A DNA stretch of 64,000 bases from Hephaestia caeni (GTDB taxonomy: Bacteria; Pseudomonadota; Alphaproteobacteria; Sphingomonadales; Sphingomonadaceae), in contig NZ_QXDC01000002.1 in the NCBI RefSeq assembly GCF_003550065.1, positions 1,174,260-1,238,259 on the forward strand. Reading direction: 5' to 3'. This document shows positions 29,820 to 38,460 of this stretch, piece after piece. Positions within the stretch are counted from its first letter, which is position 1; each line of letters begins with the position of its first letter. The notes beneath the pieces were generated by a model that saw nothing but the letters and a program-made list of their open reading frames with translations, had not been told where the DNA came from and did no database searches. The position numbers were made by a program, and so were the translations under genes.

Positions 29820-30928
29820 CGCCCTTCTCCCAGTGCGGCGCGTGCCTGTCGATAGGCGGCGGGAAGGCATTGATCGGCGAAGGCTGCGCTTGCCGTCTCC
29901 GCAGGAATCGCCGCAGCAGCGTCGAGATCGGCGGCGAGATCGTCGATCGATCGGTGGTGATCGGCGGCCGCAAGCGCCAATGCGACCCGCCCCATCGCCG
30001 CGCGGTCCATCCCCATCGCGCGCAGCATCAGCCACAGCCGCGCGCCGTCGCGATCGAGCACCGCGTCGCGCGCGGCGTCATAATCGAGCCCGACATCTTC
30101 GGCGACCAGCGCGATGAACAGCGCCAGCAATCGATCACCGAGCGCCTCGATCGCGGTGCTCCCCCCGCCCCGCCCGGCGGATACGAGGGCGGCCGCGAGC
30201 CTGACCGCGCTCGGCTCGAGCCCGATGCCTTCGTCGTGTCCGGCAAGGCTGCGTTCGGCGGCGGCGGTCAGCGCGCGATCGAGCGGCGCCGGGCAGATAC
30301 CAGCGGCGCTAACGAACGCGGCGCGCAGATCGGCGGCCACGTACCAGACGAAGCGATGATAGGCCTCGGCCGATAGATCGATCCGCGCGAGCGCCCCGTC
30401 GGCCGGCGGGGCGGCGCGGCGGCTGAGCGCGAGCAGCATCGCCATCGCCGGTCCTGCGATCAGCGGATCCCGTTCGCCCGCGAGCCGGGGCAACAGGCTC
30501 GGTTGCTCGGGATCGTCGCGTTCGTGCGCGACGAGCGCGTCGGTCAACAGATCCTGCCGCACCCGGCCGTCGATTTCACGCAGCACCGCCGGATCGTCGA
30601 GCACGATCGCAGCAAGGCCATCGTCGCCGGGATGATCATCGCGGCGCGGGGCCGACAGCATATCGACGATATCGACATGGCCGTCGGCGATCAGTGTGCG
30701 CGTGGCTTGCTGGACGATCGCGGCGCGGATTGTCCCAAAAAGGGACTCGATCAACGCCTCGAATCCCGCCCGGGTGCGGTCGTCGAGCCGATCTTCCTCC
30801 GCCGTGCGCAACGCCGCCGCGACACTCGCGAGCCGGCGACCGGCGCGCACGCCCCCGTTTTCCGCGCGCGCGAGCAGCGCACCGGCGCGAGGGGGCGCTT
30901 CCCGGCCTGGATCGGGTTCGACCGACAT
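29816..30928 (-). CDS. DUF2336 domain protein
   Basis: 370-residue, mostly helical protein of the DUF2336 family. Helical segments run through the sequence (LLTDALVAHERDDPEQPSLL; AGPAMAMLLALSRRAA; LFIALVAEDVGLDYDAARDA; LWLMLRAMGMDRAAMGRVAL). The family often contains HEAT-like repeats and is common in alphaproteobacteria near signalling genes; function unknown. No signal peptide. Overlaps the kinase-like gene by four bases, which suggests the two proteins act together. Confidence 0.75.
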   Translation of the reverse strand: MSVEPDPGREAPPRAGALLARAENGGVRAGRRLASVAAALRTAEEDRLDDRTRAGFEALIESLFGTIRAAIVQQATRTLIADGHVDIVDMLSAPRRDDHPGDDGLAAIVLDDPAVLREIDGRVRQDLLTDALVAHERDDPEQPSLLPRLAGERDPLIAGPAMAMLLALSRRAAPPADGALARIDLSAEAYHRFVWYVAADLRAAFVSAAGICPAPLDRALTAAAERSLAGHDEGIGLEPSAVRLAAALVSAGRGGGSTAIEALGDRLLALFIALVAEDVGLDYDAARDAVLDRDGARLWLMLRAMGMDRAAMGRVALALAAADHHRSIDDLAADLDAAAAIPAETASAAFADQCLPAAYRQARAALGEGR

Positions 30929-30964
30929 GGCATCAAAACTACCGGAATTGTCGTTAAAGCGGCA

Positions 30965-32140
30965 CTAAGAATCAGCGGTGAGCCGTTCGATCGCGCCGAC
31001 GAGCGACACCGCCGCATACGCCGCTGCCACCGCGAGTCCGATCAGCGGATGACCCGCCGCGGTGAACGCCAGCAGGATCATCGGATAGACGGGCGGGCTC
31101 GCCCACCACAGGCTGCGCCGGCGGCGCGCGGCGCGCTCGAGAAGCAGCCCCGCGACGACGAGCCCGATCGCAAGCGTCCAGCCGGTCGCGGTCATCGCTT
31201 CGAGGCTCGCCATGCGGCCCAGCAACAGCGCCGCCAGCGTCACCACGCCGCCGATCACGCGCCCCTGCACGGCCGCCAGCCGGTCTTCGCCACGCAGCGC
31301 GCCGAGCACGGCGGCAAGCGCCATCGCGACGATTCCGCCTTCGGCAAGCGCCAATCCCGTCACCGGCAAATCGAACATGAGCCCGGCCAGCCCGGCAAGC
31401 GCGACGACCACACCGACGCTTGCGAGCGCAGCACTGGGAACCGCCCGCGCAACCAGCCCCGGCAGCGTCCACCGCGCAAGCGGGGCGAGCACGAGGCGAT
31501 CGAACCAGCCCGGTCGCGCGGTGACGATCGCGGAGAGCACCGCGCGGCTGCGATCGGCAAGCGCCCGTGAATCGCGCTGGATACCGTGCCCTTCACGCGC
31601 TGCCGAGGGAGGCAGTGCGATGCGAAGCGTCCGGCCCTGCGCCATCACCCGCAGCAAGGTCGACTGGAAATCGTAATCCTTCGGGAAGCGCGCGACATCG
31701 GTGAGCCGCCGCGCCTCGATCCGCGCGAGCCCCGCCCAGGCGGTGCCGGCATCGACGCGCTCGAAATGAGGAAGGGCATCCGCCTCGTTGACGACGAGCA
31801 ACGCATCGTCGCCCTCACCCGCCAGCATGTCGACGATCGCGCCGGTGCTCACCAGCCCGTCGGCAACGACGATGATCCGCGCGAGCGGATGGACCTTCTC
31901 CGCCGCCTCGCTCGCCGAGCGGACGATATCGACCGGTATCCGCCCGCCGATCCGGTTAACCGCGCCGATCAGTTCGGGCGTCAGCCGGGTGACCGCGACG
32001 AGCAATTGTGCCGCCCCCGCCGCGACCAGCAGCCGTGCCTGATATTCGAGCAGCGTCCCGCCGCCGAACGGCAGCGTGGCCGCGAGTTTATCGGGCCGGT
32101 CGTCGGCGTCGTCGGTCGCAAAGATCAGCCCAGCAAGCAT
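30965..32140 (-). CDS. nucleotidyltransferase-like domain fused to membrane domain
   Basis: 391-residue protein. The N-terminal part (about 1-190) reads like a GT-A nucleotidyltransferase: PFGGGTLLEYQARLLVAAGA, then LARIIVVADGLVSTGAIVDM where the family has its metal-binding Asp, and VNEADALPHFERVDAG. The signature GGxGxR loop is missing (FATDDADDRPDKLAA). The C-terminal part has about five to six membrane segments (ASVGVVVALAGLAGLMF; AMALAAVLGAL; ATGWTLAIGLVVAGLLL; PVYPMILLAFTAAG). No CDP-alcohol transferase motif was seen. ATG 32140 chosen; the longer frame adds Arg-rich residues. Not a family I can name. Confidence 0.65.
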   Translation of the reverse strand: MLAGLIFATDDADDRPDKLAATLPFGGGTLLEYQARLLVAAGAAQLLVAVTRLTPELIGAVNRIGGRIPVDIVRSASEAAEKVHPLARIIVVADGLVSTGAIVDMLAGEGDDALLVVNEADALPHFERVDAGTAWAGLARIEARRLTDVARFPKDYDFQSTLLRVMAQGRTLRIALPPSAAREGHGIQRDSRALADRSRAVLSAIVTARPGWFDRLVLAPLARWTLPGLVARAVPSAALASVGVVVALAGLAGLMFDLPVTGLALAEGGIVAMALAAVLGALRGEDRLAAVQGRVIGGVVTLAALLLGRMASLEAMTATGWTLAIGLVVAGLLLERAARRRRSLWWASPPVYPMILLAFTAAGHPLIGLAVAAAYAAVSLVGAIERLTADS

Positions 32141-32206
32141 GGCCGATGCTGTTACGGACTCAGCGCGTGATTGGCAAAGGGCGCGTCGCGCGCGCGCCCG
32201 CACAAA

Positions 32207-32500
32207 TTACAGCCGCGCCACCGCCTGCCGGATGCGCCGCAGATACGCGGGATCGCGCGGCGCCACGGCGACGCCCTCTTCGGCGAGCGCCATCAGGCGA
32301 ACCGCGCCGAAACTCGCGGCGAGCCCTTTCATCCGCCACGCCGCGATGCGCCATTCCTCGGCATCGACCGCCACTTCGAGCGCACCGAGCGCGCGTTTGG
32401 CGCTATCGAGAAAGGCCTCGCGCAATTCGGCGATCAGCGCGGGTTCGTCCCCCACCGCCGCCGCCAGCGCCGCATCGATTGCTCCGGGATCATAGGCCAT
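32207..32500 (-). CDS. Hpt-like domain protein lacking the phospho-accepting His
   Basis: 97-residue four-helix protein resembling a stand-alone histidine phosphotransfer domain. The core A-W-R-M-K-G-L-A-A-S-F-G-A aligns with the Hpt motif A-H-x-L-K-G-x-A-x-x-L-G-A, but Trp55 takes the place of the His. The conserved Lys-Gly remains. N-terminal IAELREAFLDSAKRALGALE is the usual first helix. It may dock on receiver domains without carrying phosphate. It sits 66 bp upstream of the membrane-fusion gene on the same strand and diverges from the coiled-coil gene at 32584. Confidence 0.7.
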   Translation of the reverse strand: MAYDPGAIDAALAAAVGDEPALIAELREAFLDSAKRALGALEVAVDAEEWRIAAWRMKGLAASFGAVRLMALAEEGVAVAPRDPAYLRRIRQAVARL

Positions 32501-32583
32501 CGTCTGCGTTCTACCGTGACTTGTTTAAGGCAAGGTTTCCCGATTGGCTTTGACGCCGGCCGATTCGTGGTAAACAACAGGCC

Positions 32584-34899
32584 ATGACCGGGGGCACGCA
32601 TATCGTTGGCCTGCATCGGGATGATGCGGAGGCAGAATTGACCACCATCGACACCCCCGAGGGTGACGAGGCGATCGCGATCGAGCCCGTGCTCGACGGC
32701 GACCCCGCCTATCTGATCGAGGACGAGCACGAGCCCCGATCGGGATCGACGAGGCTGTGGGCGGGCATCGCGGTCGTCGCGGTGTTGGCGTGGCTCGGCG
32801 GCATGATGTGGCTTGCACGCGGCATCTTCGTCGCGCCGCCGGCGCCGATCGAACTGGTCCAGTTCCTCGCGGCACTGTGCGTTCCGCCCGCGCTGGTCGG
32901 CATCCTCTGGCTGCTGGGCATGCGCACGAGCCGCGCCGAAGCCCGGCGTTTCGGCCATACCGCGCAGGCGATGCGCGCCGAGGCCGCGAGCCTCGAGCGC
33001 ACGATGGCGATCCTGTCGCGCCAGATCGAGGACAATCGCGAACGGCTGGCGGAACAGATCGATACGCTGATGGCGATGGGCGACGGCGTCGCGAGCCGGC
33101 TCGGCACGCTGCGCGACGATGTCGAGCAAGAGATCGCGAGCGTCAGCCTCCACAGCCGCCAGCTCGAGACATCGACCGGCGCGGCGCAGAAAAGCCTCGA
33201 AGTGCTGTTCGCCTCGCTGCCGCGCGCGCATGACGAAACCCGCGAGATGAAGGCCACGATCGAAGGACTTGGGCTCGCCGCGGGCGAACAGGCGGCAGCA
33301 CTCGACGCGCAGCTCGCCGCGCTCGCCGAACGCGGGCGTGAGGCGGATAATGTCGCGGGCGGCGCGGCACAGAAACTCGCCGCGCACATCGCGCGGATGG
33401 AGGCGACCAGCGAGACCGCGGGCGCGCGGCTCGAAAGCGTCACCGGCGAGATGTCGGGCGCGGTCGACGGATTGCTCGATCGCACCGCGGGCGCCGTCGA
33501 TGAAGCGCGCAAGGGAATCGCCGCGCAGGGCGAAGCGATGCTCGCGATGCTGGAAACCAACCAGGCCGCCCTCGACCGCGTGACCCGCGACAGCGTCGAC
33601 GCGCTCTCGGGGCGGATCGCGGAGATCGAGGCGACGATCGATCGGCTCGCGGCGCGGCTCGGCGACCAACAGGCGACGAGCGAGGCGTTGCTCGGAGGCC
33701 TTGGCGACGGCATCGGGCATATCGAAACACGGCTTGCCGCGCTCCATAGCGACGGGCTCGCACGCAACCAGGAACTCGCGGGATCGATCAGCGCGCTCGG
33801 CAGCTCGGCGGACGCGATGGCGCAATCGTTGCAGGTCGGCGAGGATACCGCACGGCGCGTGATCGGCACCGCCGAAGACCTGCTCACCGCGCTCGACGCC
33901 TCGGCACGCGAAATCGACGAGACCTTGCCCGAGGCGCTTGCCCGGCTCGACGCACGGATCGGCGAGAGCCGCGGTGTCGTCTCGGGCGCCAAGCCCGAAT
34001 TGCTCGCGCTCGTCACCGCGGCCGAGAGCACGCACGACGCGATCGAGGCGATTGCGCAGGTCATCCAGGGCCAGCGCACGACGGTGGACCAATTGTCCGC
34101 GAAGCTGATCGAAACGCTCGATGCGGGCCGGACCAAGGCCGATTCGCTCGGCAAGATGTTCGACGAGACGATCGGACGCACCAACGATTTCGCCGAGGAA
34201 TCGGCGCCCAGGCTGGTCGAGGCGCTGATCCGCGTCCGCGATACCGCAAGCGCAGCGGCGGAGCGTGCGCGCGAAACGCTGGCAACGGTGATCCCCGAGG
34301 CGGCGCAATCGCTCGAGATCGCAAGCGCCGAGGCGATGAAGCGCGCGACCGACGCAACGGTCGAACGCCACGTCAAGGGCATCACCAAGGCCGCCGATGC
34401 CGCGGTCGCGGCGGCGGGCCGCGCCTCCGATCGACTGACCGAACAGATGAAGACGCTCGCCGACGCGACCGCCGCGATCGACGCGCAGATCACCGATGCC
34501 CGTGCCGAACGCGAGGAAGCCGAACAGAACAGCTTCGCACGCCGCGCCGCGCTGCTGATCGAGGCGCTCAACTCGAACTCGATCGACATCGCCAAGACCT
34601 TCTCGAACGAGGTATCCGACAGCGCCTGGGCCGCGTATCTGAAGGGCGATCGCGGCGTCTTCACGCGGCGTGCGGTGCGCCTGCTCGACGCCACCGAAGC
34701 GCGCGAGATCGTCTCCGTCTACGACGCCGATCCCGATTTCCGCGAACAGGTGAACCGCTACATCCACGATTTCGAGGCGATGCTGCGCGCGATCCTGACC
34801 GAGCGCGACGGATCGCCGCTCGGCGTGACCTTGCTGTCGTCGGATATGGGCAAGCTCTACGTCGCGCTGGCGCAGGCGATCGAGCGGCTGCGAACCTGA
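32584..34899 (+). CDS. large membrane-anchored coiled-coil protein
   Basis: 771 residues, function unknown. An acidic cytoplasmic N-terminus (about 1-55) leads to two membrane helices (WAGIAVVAVLAWLGGMMWLA and LVQFLAALCVPPALVGILWLL, about 58-115). Then about 500 residues of Ala/Glu/Arg-rich coiled coil follow, with heptad character and no enzyme motif. A C-terminal folded part of about 130 residues (NSFARRAALLIEALNSNSID; AWAAYLKGDRGVFTRRAVRL; FREQVNRYIHDFEAMLRAIL) looks conserved. It recalls chemoreceptor-like or MotB/kinesin-like annotations but has no signalling hairpin. The gene diverges from the Hpt-like gene and converges on DUF1467 with four bases between. Confidence 0.75.
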   Translation: MTGGTHIVGLHRDDAEAELTTIDTPEGDEAIAIEPVLDGDPAYLIEDEHEPRSGSTRLWAGIAVVAVLAWLGGMMWLARGIFVAPPAPIELVQFLAALCVPPALVGILWLLGMRTSRAEARRFGHTAQAMRAEAASLERTMAILSRQIEDNRERLAEQIDTLMAMGDGVASRLGTLRDDVEQEIASVSLHSRQLETSTGAAQKSLEVLFASLPRAHDETREMKATIEGLGLAAGEQAAALDAQLAALAERGREADNVAGGAAQKLAAHIARMEATSETAGARLESVTGEMSGAVDGLLDRTAGAVDEARKGIAAQGEAMLAMLETNQAALDRVTRDSVDALSGRIAEIEATIDRLAARLGDQQATSEALLGGLGDGIGHIETRLAALHSDGLARNQELAGSISALGSSADAMAQSLQVGEDTARRVIGTAEDLLTALDASAREIDETLPEALARLDARIGESRGVVSGAKPELLALVTAAESTHDAIEAIAQVIQGQRTTVDQLSAKLIETLDAGRTKADSLGKMFDETIGRTNDFAEESAPRLVEALIRVRDTASAAAERARETLATVIPEAAQSLEIASAEAMKRATDATVERHVKGITKAADAAVAAAGRASDRLTEQMKTLADATAAIDAQITDARAEREEAEQNSFARRAALLIEALNSNSIDIAKTFSNEVSDSAWAAYLKGDRGVFTRRAVRLLDATEAREIVSVYDADPDFREQVNRYIHDFEAMLRAILTERDGSPLGVTLLSSDMGKLYVALAQAIERLRT

Positions 34900-34903
34900 C
34901 GCG

Positions 34904-35197
34904 TCAGCGTGGCCCGGCGGGTTGCACCGGCGTCATGCCCCCGAACAGATCGAGCATCTCGGGCGTCACCCAGCCATATTCGTAGTTGAGCACGAACAGG
35001 GCGAACACGATCGTCGCGACGATCGTGACGCGCAGCGCCACCCTGCCGGCACGAAATTGCGCCGGCGCGCTGTCCGCCTGCCCCCGGACCCGATCCTCCT
35101 CGGGGCCTGAGCCCTGTCGTTCCTCGAACGGCAATACGAGGAACACGCAGAACATCCAGATCAGGAAGTAGATCGCGACGAACGAGGTCCAGCGCAT
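34904..35197 (-). CDS. DUF1467 family membrane protein
   Basis: 97-residue inner-membrane protein of the alphaproteobacterial DUF1467 family. Two membrane segments: FVAIYFLIWMFCVFLVLPF near the N-terminus and VALRVTIVATIVFALFVLNY later. Between them is a polar loop (EERQGSGPEEDRVRGQADSA). Start ATG at 35197, six bases after the rnj stop codon, so it is the last gene of the complex I superoperon. Function unknown. Confidence 0.85.
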   Translation of the reverse strand: MRWTSFVAIYFLIWMFCVFLVLPFEERQGSGPEEDRVRGQADSAPAQFRAGRVALRVTIVATIVFALFVLNYEYGWVTPEMLDLFGGMTPVQPAGPR

Positions 35198-35202
35198 CGC
35201 GA

Positions 35203-36861
35203 TCAGCCCTCGATGATCATCACGTCGACGATCGGCTTCTTGCCGGTCCATCGCGTCGCGACGCGGCGGACCGCGAGCCGAACCTTCTCGCGAAGCTGCT
35301 CGCGGTCGCGTCCGCCATCGGTGGCCGCCTCGGCCGCGGCCTTGGTCGCTTCGGCGAGGAACGGCGCCCGCTCCTCCTCCACCGGCACACCCTGAAGGCG
35401 GATATCGGGCGTGCCGATCAGCCGCCCGCCGGGAGCGATGGCGACCGCGACCGAGACATGACCGTTGAGCGCGAGCTTGCGCCGTTCATTGATCGTGCCG
35501 CCGTCAGCGGGCAGGATCACATCGCCGTCGAGCACCAGCCGCCCCACGGCCGCGTGCCCCACCTTCTCGGGATCGCCGGGCGCGAGGCGAATGATATCGC
35601 CATCGGTCTGCACCAGCGCGCGCGGGATGCCGAGCGACAGGCCATAACGGGCCTGTTCCATCAGGTGACGCATCTCGCCGTGGACGGGGAGCAGCAGCTC
35701 GGGCTTGATCCAGCCGTACATCGCCGCCAGTTCCGGCCGGCCGGGATGGCCCGAGACGTGGATATGCGCCTGACGCTCGGTGATCATCTCGATCCCGCGC
35801 GCGGCAAGCCGGTTCATGATCCGCCCGATCGCGACTTCGTTGCCGGGGATCTGCTTGGACGAGAAGACTACGCGATCGCCCGCATCGAGCTGGATCGGGT
35901 GCGTGCCCTCGGACACGCGCGACAAAGCGGCGCGCGGCTCGCCCTGCCCACCGGTCGCGACGATCATTACCTGCTTGCGCGGCAAACGCATCGCCTTGTC
36001 GAAATCGACGACCTCGGGAAAATCGCGCAGATAGCCGGTCTGGCGCGCGACGCGCAGGATGCGGTCGAGCGAGCGGCCCGCGACACACAAGGTCCGCCCC
36101 GTCTCACGCGCGACATCGCCCAGCGTCTTCAGCCGCGCGGCGTTCGACGCGAAGGTCGTCACCAGCACGCGCCCCGGCGCGCTCGCGACGCAATCGAGCA
36201 GCCCGGCGCGCAGCGAACTTTCCGATCCCGACGCTTCGGCGTTGAATACATTGGTCGAATCGCAGACCAGCGCGAGCACGCCCTTGTCGCCGATCGCACC
36301 CAGCGCCTCGGCGGTCGAGGGCGCGCCCAGCACGGGTGCCTCGTCGAGCTTCCAGTCGCCGGTATGGAAGACGCGACCGTACGGCGTCTCGATCAGAAGC
36401 GCATTGCCCTCGGGAATCGAGTGCGAGACGGGCACGAAGGTGCAGTCGAACACGCCGAGCGCGAACGGCTCGCCGGGCTCGATCACGCGCAACGTCACGT
36501 CGTGCTCGATTCCCTCTTCCTCCAGCTTGCCGCGGATCAGGCCGGCGGCGAACGCCGTCGCATAGATCGGCACGCCGAGATCGAGCGCGAGATAGGGCAA
36601 TGCCCCGATATGGTCCTCGTGCCCGTGGGTGATGACGATGCCTTGCAAGCCGTCGAGCTGGCCTTCGATGAAGCCGAGATCGGGCAGGATCACGTCGATG
36701 CCGGGATAATCCGGATCGGCGAAGGTGACGCCGCAATCGATCATCAACCACTGGCCGCGGCAGCCGTAGCAATTGACGTTCATGCCGATTTCGCCCGAGC
36801 CGCCGAGCGCGAGAAACAGGAGTTCGTTACCTGGAATCAAAATATTTCCTAACTTCGTCAT
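35203..36861 (-). CDS. rnj: ribonuclease J
   Basis: 552-residue metallo-beta-lactamase ribonuclease of the RNase J family (5'-3' exo- and endonuclease in mRNA decay and rRNA maturation). Zinc motif HGHEDHIGALPY; LALGGSGEIGMNVN at the start; GDWKLDE; ALVCDSTNVF; HIHVSGHPGRPELA late in the beta-CASP part. The start is uncertain: ATG 36861 lies inside an intergenic palindrome, while a TTG at 36840 has AGGA six bases upstream and would begin MIPGNELLFLAL. It follows coaX in the superoperon, a placement common in alphaproteobacteria. Confidence 0.92.
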   Translation of the reverse strand: MTKLGNILIPGNELLFLALGGSGEIGMNVNCYGCRGQWLMIDCGVTFADPDYPGIDVILPDLGFIEGQLDGLQGIVITHGHEDHIGALPYLALDLGVPIYATAFAAGLIRGKLEEEGIEHDVTLRVIEPGEPFALGVFDCTFVPVSHSIPEGNALLIETPYGRVFHTGDWKLDEAPVLGAPSTAEALGAIGDKGVLALVCDSTNVFNAEASGSESSLRAGLLDCVASAPGRVLVTTFASNAARLKTLGDVARETGRTLCVAGRSLDRILRVARQTGYLRDFPEVVDFDKAMRLPRKQVMIVATGGQGEPRAALSRVSEGTHPIQLDAGDRVVFSSKQIPGNEVAIGRIMNRLAARGIEMITERQAHIHVSGHPGRPELAAMYGWIKPELLLPVHGEMRHLMEQARYGLSLGIPRALVQTDGDIIRLAPGDPEKVGHAAVGRLVLDGDVILPADGGTINERRKLALNGHVSVAVAIAPGGRLIGTPDIRLQGVPVEEERAPFLAEATKAAAEAATDGGRDREQLREKVRLAVRRVATRWTGKKPIVDVMIIEG

Positions 36862-36941
36862 CCCGGCGGAGGCCGGGATCCCGTGCCATGATCGGCACTT
36901 CAACAATCGAGGAGACCCCGGCAATGAACCGGGGTGACGGA
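36855..36941. repeat. REP-like palindrome between coaX and rnj
   Basis: CGTCATCCCGGCGGAGGCCGGGATCC on one side and ACCCCGGCAATGAACCGGGGTGACGG on the other; each half is itself a hairpin (CCCGGC-GGAG-GCCGGG; CCCCGG-CAATGAA-CCGGGG). It overlaps the possible ATG start of rnj. Confidence 0.7.
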
Positions 36942-37742
36942 TCAAGGCATATGGGCGCGTTCCCACAGCATCGCCAGCCCCTGGATCGTGAGGTCGGGCT
37001 CGATCGCGTCGAATACGGCCGTGTGTTGCTCGAACAACACCGCCAGCCCGCCGGTCGAGATCACCTTGGCCGGGCGGCCCACCTCGGCCTTGAGCCGCGC
37101 CACCAACCCTTCGATCATCGCGATATAGCCCCAATAGATGCCGATCTGCATCTGGCTCACCGTGTCGCGCCCGATGACGCTGTCGTTCGCCGGCGCTTCG
37201 ATCGCGATGCGCGGCAGCCGGGCCGCCGCCGTCACCAGCGCATCGAGCGACAGGTTGATCCCCGGCGCGATGATCCCGCCTTTATACGCCCCTGAATAAT
37301 CGACGACGTCGAACGTGGTCGCAGTGCCGAAATCGACGATGATCAGGTCGCCGGGATGGTGCGCGTGCGCCGCGATGACGTTAAGCGCGCGATCGGCGCC
37401 CACCGATTGCGGCTCCTCGACGTCGAGCGCGATCCCCCATTCGACCGGCGGCTCCCCGGCCACCAGCGGATCGCCGCCGAAATATTTCTGCGCCAGCACC
37501 GTCAGATTGTGGAGCGCCTTGGGCACGACCGTGGCGATGATCACCCCATGCACGTCGCTGCGCTGATAGCCTTCGAGTTGAAGCAACTGGTTGAGCCACA
37601 CCGCATATTCGTCCGCGGTGCGGCGCGGATCGGTCGCGATCCGCCAGCGCGCGACGATCGTACTCGCCTGCCCCGGATTCGATCCGGGGCTGATCAGCGC
37701 AAAGACGACATTGGTGTTGCCGGCATCGACCGCGAGCAGCAT
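36942..37742 (-). CDS. coaX: type III pantothenate kinase
   Basis: 266-residue CoaX, first step of coenzyme A synthesis (pantothenate to 4'-phosphopantothenate). [16 protein letters not shown] carries the phosphate-binding DxGNT motif; [30 protein letters not shown] and [17 protein letters not shown] are the other hallmark motifs. Length normal. It lies 10 bp after birA in the nuo superoperon and before rnj. Confidence 0.95.
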   Translation of the reverse strand: MLLAVDAGNTNVVFALISPGSNPGQASTIVARWRIATDPRRTADEYAVWLNQLLQLEGYQRSDVHGVIIATVVPKALHNLTVLAQKYFGGDPLVAGEPPVEWGIALDVEEPQSVGADRALNVIAAHAHHPGDLIIVDFGTATTFDVVDYSGAYKGGIIAPGINLSLDALVTAAARLPRIAIEAPANDSVIGRDTVSQMQIGIYWGYIAMIEGLVARLKAEVGRPAKVISTGGLAVLFEQHTAVFDAIEPDLTIQGLAMLWERAHMP

Positions 37743-37752
37743 GGATGACCCT

Positions 37753-38460
37753 TCAGATCAGGAACACATCGCCTGCGTGAATGACACGCATCGTGCCCGC
37801 CGCCAAGCGCAGCACGAGTGCGCCGTCGGCGTCGAGCCGTTCGAACAGGCCGTCGATCTCGCTGCCGTCGGGCAAGCGCGCCGTCAGCGCGGTGCCGCGG
37901 GGATGCGCGCGCGCCGCCCAGCGCTCGCGCACCGGGGCGAGCCCTTCGCCGCGCCACCGCGCAAGCCAGCGCGCGAAAATCTCGGCGAGCGTTTCGAGGA
38001 AAAGCGCAGGCTCGGGCGCCGCCCCATGTGCCGCCAGGCTCGTTGCCGGGCGATCCACATCCTGCGGATGGTGTGCCAGATTGACGCCGAAGCCGATCAC
38101 GACGGCATCATCGGCGCGCTCGAGCAGAATCCCCGCGAGCTTGGCGCCGCCCAGCAGCAGGTCGTTGGGCCATTTCAACGCCAGTTCGCCGTCGAGGAAC
38201 AGCCGGACCGTCTCCTCCACCGCCACCGCGGCGACCAGCGCCAGCGTCGCCGCGGGCGGATCGGTCGGACGCAGCCGCACGATCGTGCTCGCGTACAGAT
38301 TTCCCGCCGGCGACGCCCATGCACGGCCCTGTCGCCCACGGCCTGCGCTCTGCCGCTCGGCCCGCAGCCACAGCCCTTCGGCTGCGCCGTCGCGGGCAAG
38401 CGCGATCAGATCGGCATTGGTCGAGCCGGTCTCGGCAATTGTACGGATCGTCGCCGTCAG
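37753..38460 (-). CDS. birA: biotin--[acetyl-CoA-carboxylase] ligase
   Basis: BirA-type ligase that attaches biotin to acetyl-CoA carboxylase carrier protein. With the CTG start at 38460 it has 235 residues: [20 protein letters not shown], then [20 protein letters not shown] (biotinyl-AMP loop), [19 protein letters not shown] (catalytic KWPND), [13 protein letters not shown], and a small C-terminal SH3-like domain. No ATG, GTG or TTG occurs ahead of the essential ETGSTN motif; the first GTG (38280) would remove the active site. CTG overlaps the nuoN stop as CTGA, in the same way as the ATGA overlaps elsewhere in the operon. There is no N-terminal DNA-binding domain. Confidence 0.85.
   Translation of the reverse strand: MTATIRTIAETGSTNADLIALARDGAAEGLWLRAERQSAGRGRQGRAWASPAGNLYASTIVRLRPTDPPAATLALVAAVAVEETVRLFLDGELALKWPNDLLLGGAKLAGILLERADDAVVIGFGVNLAHHPQDVDRPATSLAAHGAAPEPALFLETLAEIFARWLARWRGEGLAPVRERWAARAHPRGTALTARLPDGSEIDGLFERLDADGALVLRLAAGTMRVIHAGDVFLI

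Noticed and set aside
29820..30035. Extended N-terminus of the kinase homologue at 28470
   Set aside because: The extra 72 codons are an Arg-rich shadow of the DUF2336 gene; the GTGA overlap start fits the operon style.
32434..34767. 777-codon minus-strand frame opposite the coiled-coil gene
   Set aside because: Arises from high GC and alanine/arginine codons in the sense gene; amino-acid make-up (Arg/Asp/Gly rich) has no fold-like pattern.
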